Assembly (NCBI RefSeq): GCF_025420585.1
Contig: NZ_JAOEGB010000002.1
Span: 351,215 to 415,214 of the forward strand
Direction: 5' to 3'
DNA: 64,000 nt
Source: Planotetraspora sp. A-T 1434
GTDB lineage: Bacteria > Actinomycetota > Actinomycetes > Streptosporangiales > Streptosporangiaceae
The position numbers and the translations under genes are program-made. This document shows, piece after piece, positions 61,810 through 64,000 of the stretch. The first letter of the stretch is position 1. Every line of letters begins with the position of its first letter. Below the pieces are notes generated by a model that saw only the letters and a list, made by a program, of their open reading frames with translations, did not search any database and was not told the DNA's origin.

Positions 61810-62715
61810 GTGTTCGACCCCACGGATCTCTACCGGCTCGACGGGGACCTTCCCGAGCTGTCCGATCCGGTGCTGCTCTACCACCTGGAGGGGTTCGTGG
61901 ACGCGGGTGGCGCCGGAAAGCTCGCCCTCGGGCACCTGCTCGCCGAGCTCGAGCACCGGATCGTGGCGACCTTTGACGTGGACCGCTTGCTCGACTACCG
62001 GTCCCGCAGGCCGGTGATGACGTTCGACGGCGATCACTGGGTCGACTACGACGCGCCGGAGCTGGTGGTCTGCCTCACCCACGACATGACCGGAACACCT
62101 TTCTTGATCATGATGGGCCCGGAGCCCGACCGGGAGTGGGAGCTGTTCACCGAGGCGGTCGGCATGCTGGCCACCCGGCTGAAGGTCGGCAAGCTGGTGA
62201 GCGTGCACGGCATCCCCATGGGCGTCCCGCACACCCGCCCGCTGGGCCTCACGGCCCATGGCAGCCGTCCCGAGCTGGTCACCGGCCCGCCGAGCCCCTT
62301 CGGCAAGGTGCAGGTGCCCGGGAACATCGAGGCCCTGATCGAGTTCCGGATGGGGGCCAAGGGCCACGACGCGCTCGGTTACGCCATCCACGTGCCGCAC
62401 TACCTGGCTCAGGCGGAATATCCCCAGGCCGCGGTGGCCGCGCTCGAGGCGATCACGCGCGGGACCGGTCTGGTGTTCCCCATGGACAGTCTCCGGGACG
62501 CCGCCGACAAGACCACGGCCGAGATCGAGGAGCAGATCAGCGCCTCGGCGGAGCTGTCCGGCGCCATCCAGGGGCTGGAGCAGCAATACGACGCCTTCCA
62601 GTCGGGCGCCGAGCGGGAGAACCTCCTCGCCGAGAGCACTCCCATGCCGACCGGCGACGAACTGGCCGCCCAGTTCGAAGCATTCCTCGCCGAACGGGAC
62701 GACCGCGACAACTGA
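61810..62715 (+). CDS. PAC2-family protein
   Basis: GTG 61810 gives 301 residues. VLLYHLEGFVDAGGAGKLAL, VCLTHDMTGTPFLIMMGPEP and the GIPMGVPHTRP region are the PAC2 pattern seen in actinobacterial relatives of eukaryotic proteasome assembly chaperone 2. A helical C-terminal region follows. In actinobacteria some PAC2 proteins assist proteasome assembly, but no proteasome gene is in this window. Confidence 0.88.
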   Translation: MFDPTDLYRLDGDLPELSDPVLLYHLEGFVDAGGAGKLALGHLLAELEHRIVATFDVDRLLDYRSRRPVMTFDGDHWVDYDAPELVVCLTHDMTGTPFLIMMGPEPDREWELFTEAVGMLATRLKVGKLVSVHGIPMGVPHTRPLGLTAHGSRPELVTGPPSPFGKVQVPGNIEALIEFRMGAKGHDALGYAIHVPHYLAQAEYPQAAVAALEAITRGTGLVFPMDSLRDAADKTTAEIEEQISASAELSGAIQGLEQQYDAFQSGAERENLLAESTPMPTGDELAAQFEAFLAERDDRDN

Positions 62716-62738
62716 TCCATCCGGCATATCGTGTGCTC

Positions 62739-63794
62739 ATGCCGTACGAATCTGATGAGATCCGCGTCGGGCTGGCGGGCTACGGCCCGGCCGGGTCGTT
62801 CTTCCACGCGCCGCTGATCGCGGCCACGCCCGGGCTGCGCCTCGCCGCCGTCGTCACCCGCGACCCCGCCAAGGCCGATCTCGTACGGCGGGACCATCCC
62901 GGCGCGGAGGTCTTCGGCTCCGCCGACGAGCTGTGGGACCGCTCGGATCTGATCGTCATCGCCTCTCCCAACCGGACCCACGTGCCGCTGGCCCAGGAGG
63001 CGCTCAAGGCGGGCCTCCCGGTCGTCGTGGACAAGCCGCTCGCCGGGACCACCGCCGAGGCCCGCGATCTCGTACGGCTGGCCCGCGACCGCGACCTCAT
63101 GCTGACCGTCTTCCAGAATCGGCGCTGGGACGGCGATTTCCTCACGATCCGCCGCCTGCAGCCGGAGCTGGGCGACGTCCACCGCTTCGAGTCCCGGTTC
63201 GAGCGCTGGCGTCCGGTGCCGAAGGGCGGCTGGCGCGAGCTGGGCGGCCCGGACGACATCGGCGGCGTCCTCTTCGATCTCGGGAGCCATCTCGTCGACC
63301 AGGCGCTCCGCCTGTTCGGGCCGGCGTCGCGGGTCTACGCGGAGACCGACATCAGGCGGGCCGGAGTGAAGACCGACGACGACGCGTTCATCGCCCTGAC
63401 CCACGAGAGCGGCACGCGCTCCCACCTGTGGATGACCGCGGTGGCCGGGCAGCTCGGGCCCCGGTTCCGGGTGCTCGGGTCCAGGGCCGCGTACGTGAAG
63501 TGGGGCCTCGACCCACAGGAGGACCGCCTGCGGGCGGGCGAGCGCCCGGGCGGCCCCGGCTGGGGCGCCGAGCCCGCCGAGCACTGGGGCGTGCTGGGCG
63601 TCGACGGCGACAGCCGTACCGTCCCGACCGAGCCCGGGGCCTACCCCGAGTTCTACGCGGGCGTGGTGGCCTGCCTGCGGGACGGCGCTCCACCGCCCGT
63701 TACGATGGAGACCGCCATCGAGACTCTCGCCGTGCTGGAGGCCGCCAAGCGCTCCGCCACCACCGGCTCCGTGGTCGAACTTCATGCCCCCTGA
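62739..63794 (+). CDS. Gfo/Idh/MocA-family oxidoreductase
   Basis: ATG 62739 (GTG 62733 possible) gives 351 residues. The Rossmann motif is the variant GLAGYGPAGSFFHAP, followed by VVVDKPLAGTTAEA (the EKP-like lysine, here DKP) and LFDLGSHLVDQALRLFG with the catalytic Asp/His. It would oxidise or reduce a sugar or cyclitol with NAD(P). The TGA stop is in a copy of the dispersed 12-bp motif. Confidence 0.9.
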   Translation: MPYESDEIRVGLAGYGPAGSFFHAPLIAATPGLRLAAVVTRDPAKADLVRRDHPGAEVFGSADELWDRSDLIVIASPNRTHVPLAQEALKAGLPVVVDKPLAGTTAEARDLVRLARDRDLMLTVFQNRRWDGDFLTIRRLQPELGDVHRFESRFERWRPVPKGGWRELGGPDDIGGVLFDLGSHLVDQALRLFGPASRVYAETDIRRAGVKTDDDAFIALTHESGTRSHLWMTAVAGQLGPRFRVLGSRAAYVKWGLDPQEDRLRAGERPGGPGWGAEPAEHWGVLGVDGDSRTVPTEPGAYPEFYAGVVACLRDGAPPPVTMETAIETLAVLEAAKRSATTGSVVELHAP

Positions 63795-63987
63795 TCATGC
63801 GCGAGTTCCCGCACGCACCCTTTGTGCAGCGTGATCATGCGCGAGTTCCCGCACGCAACGTCCTACCTGGCGCTTCATGGAGCGTGATCATGCATCACGC
63901 GGGTGAGCCCGACGGGCGGACACTGCATGATCACAAACAGGGTCGGCCCTGATCAGGCCGCGTGCGGCGGAATCGATGCATGATCAC
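63791..63987. repeat. Five copies of the dispersed GTGATCATGCAC motif
   Basis: Plus-strand copies are at 63791-63802 (CTGATCATGCGC), 63831-63842 (GTGATCATGCGC) and 63884-63895 (GTGATCATGCAT). Minus-strand copies are at 63923-63934 and 63976-63987. The first two continue identically with GAGTTCCCGCACGCA. The first contains the stop codon of the oxidoreductase. The rest of 63795-64000 shows no gene. Confidence 0.85.
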
Positions 63988-64000
63988 GGTCAGGGAAGCC

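Overview
The window is high-GC actinobacterial DNA. A chitinase with CBM5/12 modules, a bacterial-type class I terpene synthase, the RNase H/histidine phosphatase - zinc ribbon - Nif3 trio and a PAC2 protein, together with many GTG/TTG starts and 4-bp ATGA/GTGA overlaps, fit a filamentous actinomycete. The Streptosporangiaceae (Nonomuraea, Streptosporangium, Microbispora and relatives) are my best guess; the genus cannot be fixed from sequence reading alone.

Region 1 (1 to about 11.2 kb) is most of an actinomycete integrative and conjugative element (AICE). It has a left non-coding kilobase with a 44-bp inverted repeat, and a leftward operon of a small HTH regulator and two unknown proteins. 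A palindrome-rich divergent promoter separates this from a long rightward operon: an SCO3933-like protein, a small membrane protein, an FtsK/TraB-type translocase, a DUF2637 membrane protein, several very small membrane or Cys-rich proteins, a Nudix hydrolase, a RepSA-type rolling-circle initiator, an excisionase and a tyrosine integrase. The left end lies outside the window. The right end lies somewhere between int and rnpB (RNase P RNA, minus strand, 12158-12556).

Region 2 (12.7-17.2 kb) is leftward chromosomal DNA: a secreted CBM32-GH128 enzyme and the RNase H/phosphatase, zinc-ribbon and Nif3 genes. Region 3 (17.3-21.5 kb) is a tight four-gene operon: M19 dipeptidase, M20 hydrolase, GNAT acyltransferase and an N-acylamino-acid-racemase-type enolase. 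It looks like a D-amino-acid salvage route (acylate, racemise, deacylate). A second GNAT-racemase pair at 54.1-56.1 kb lacks the hydrolases. It is linked instead to a polar amino acid ABC transporter (51.4-54.1 kb) and a divergent PucR-type regulator (56.2-57.8 kb).

Region 4 (21.7-27.1 kb) has two small membrane proteins, an orphan sensor kinase, a TPP-dependent decarboxylase and a D-2-hydroxyacid dehydrogenase. Region 5 (27.3-33.0 kb) is a five-gene operon of SCO2524-, SCO2523- (variant P-loop), SCO2522- and SCO2521-like proteins, plus a two-TM protein with an unknown cytosolic domain. It is the best candidate here for an undescribed cellular system. Region 6 (33-38.2 kb) has an FAD amine oxidase, a membrane-anchored alpha/beta hydrolase, a PmoA-like protein and a VapBC pair. 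Their intergenic gaps carry a dispersed 12-bp motif, GTGATCATGCAC, which recurs at the right edge of the window.

Region 7 (38.6-47.7 kb) has a large modular chitinase, CopC/CopD, a decayed TetR gene, an FAD monooxygenase, a polytopic membrane protein and a DUF574 methyltransferase. Region 8 (47.8-51.4 kb) is a peptidase-S15/ABC-ATPase fusion with its permease. Region 9 (57.8-64 kb) has a STAND ATPase with TPR-like repeats, a terpene synthase, an ankyrin protein, a PAC2 protein and a Gfo/Idh/MocA oxidoreductase, and ends in a cluster of the 12-bp motif. No tRNA, CRISPR array or complete insertion sequence was seen.
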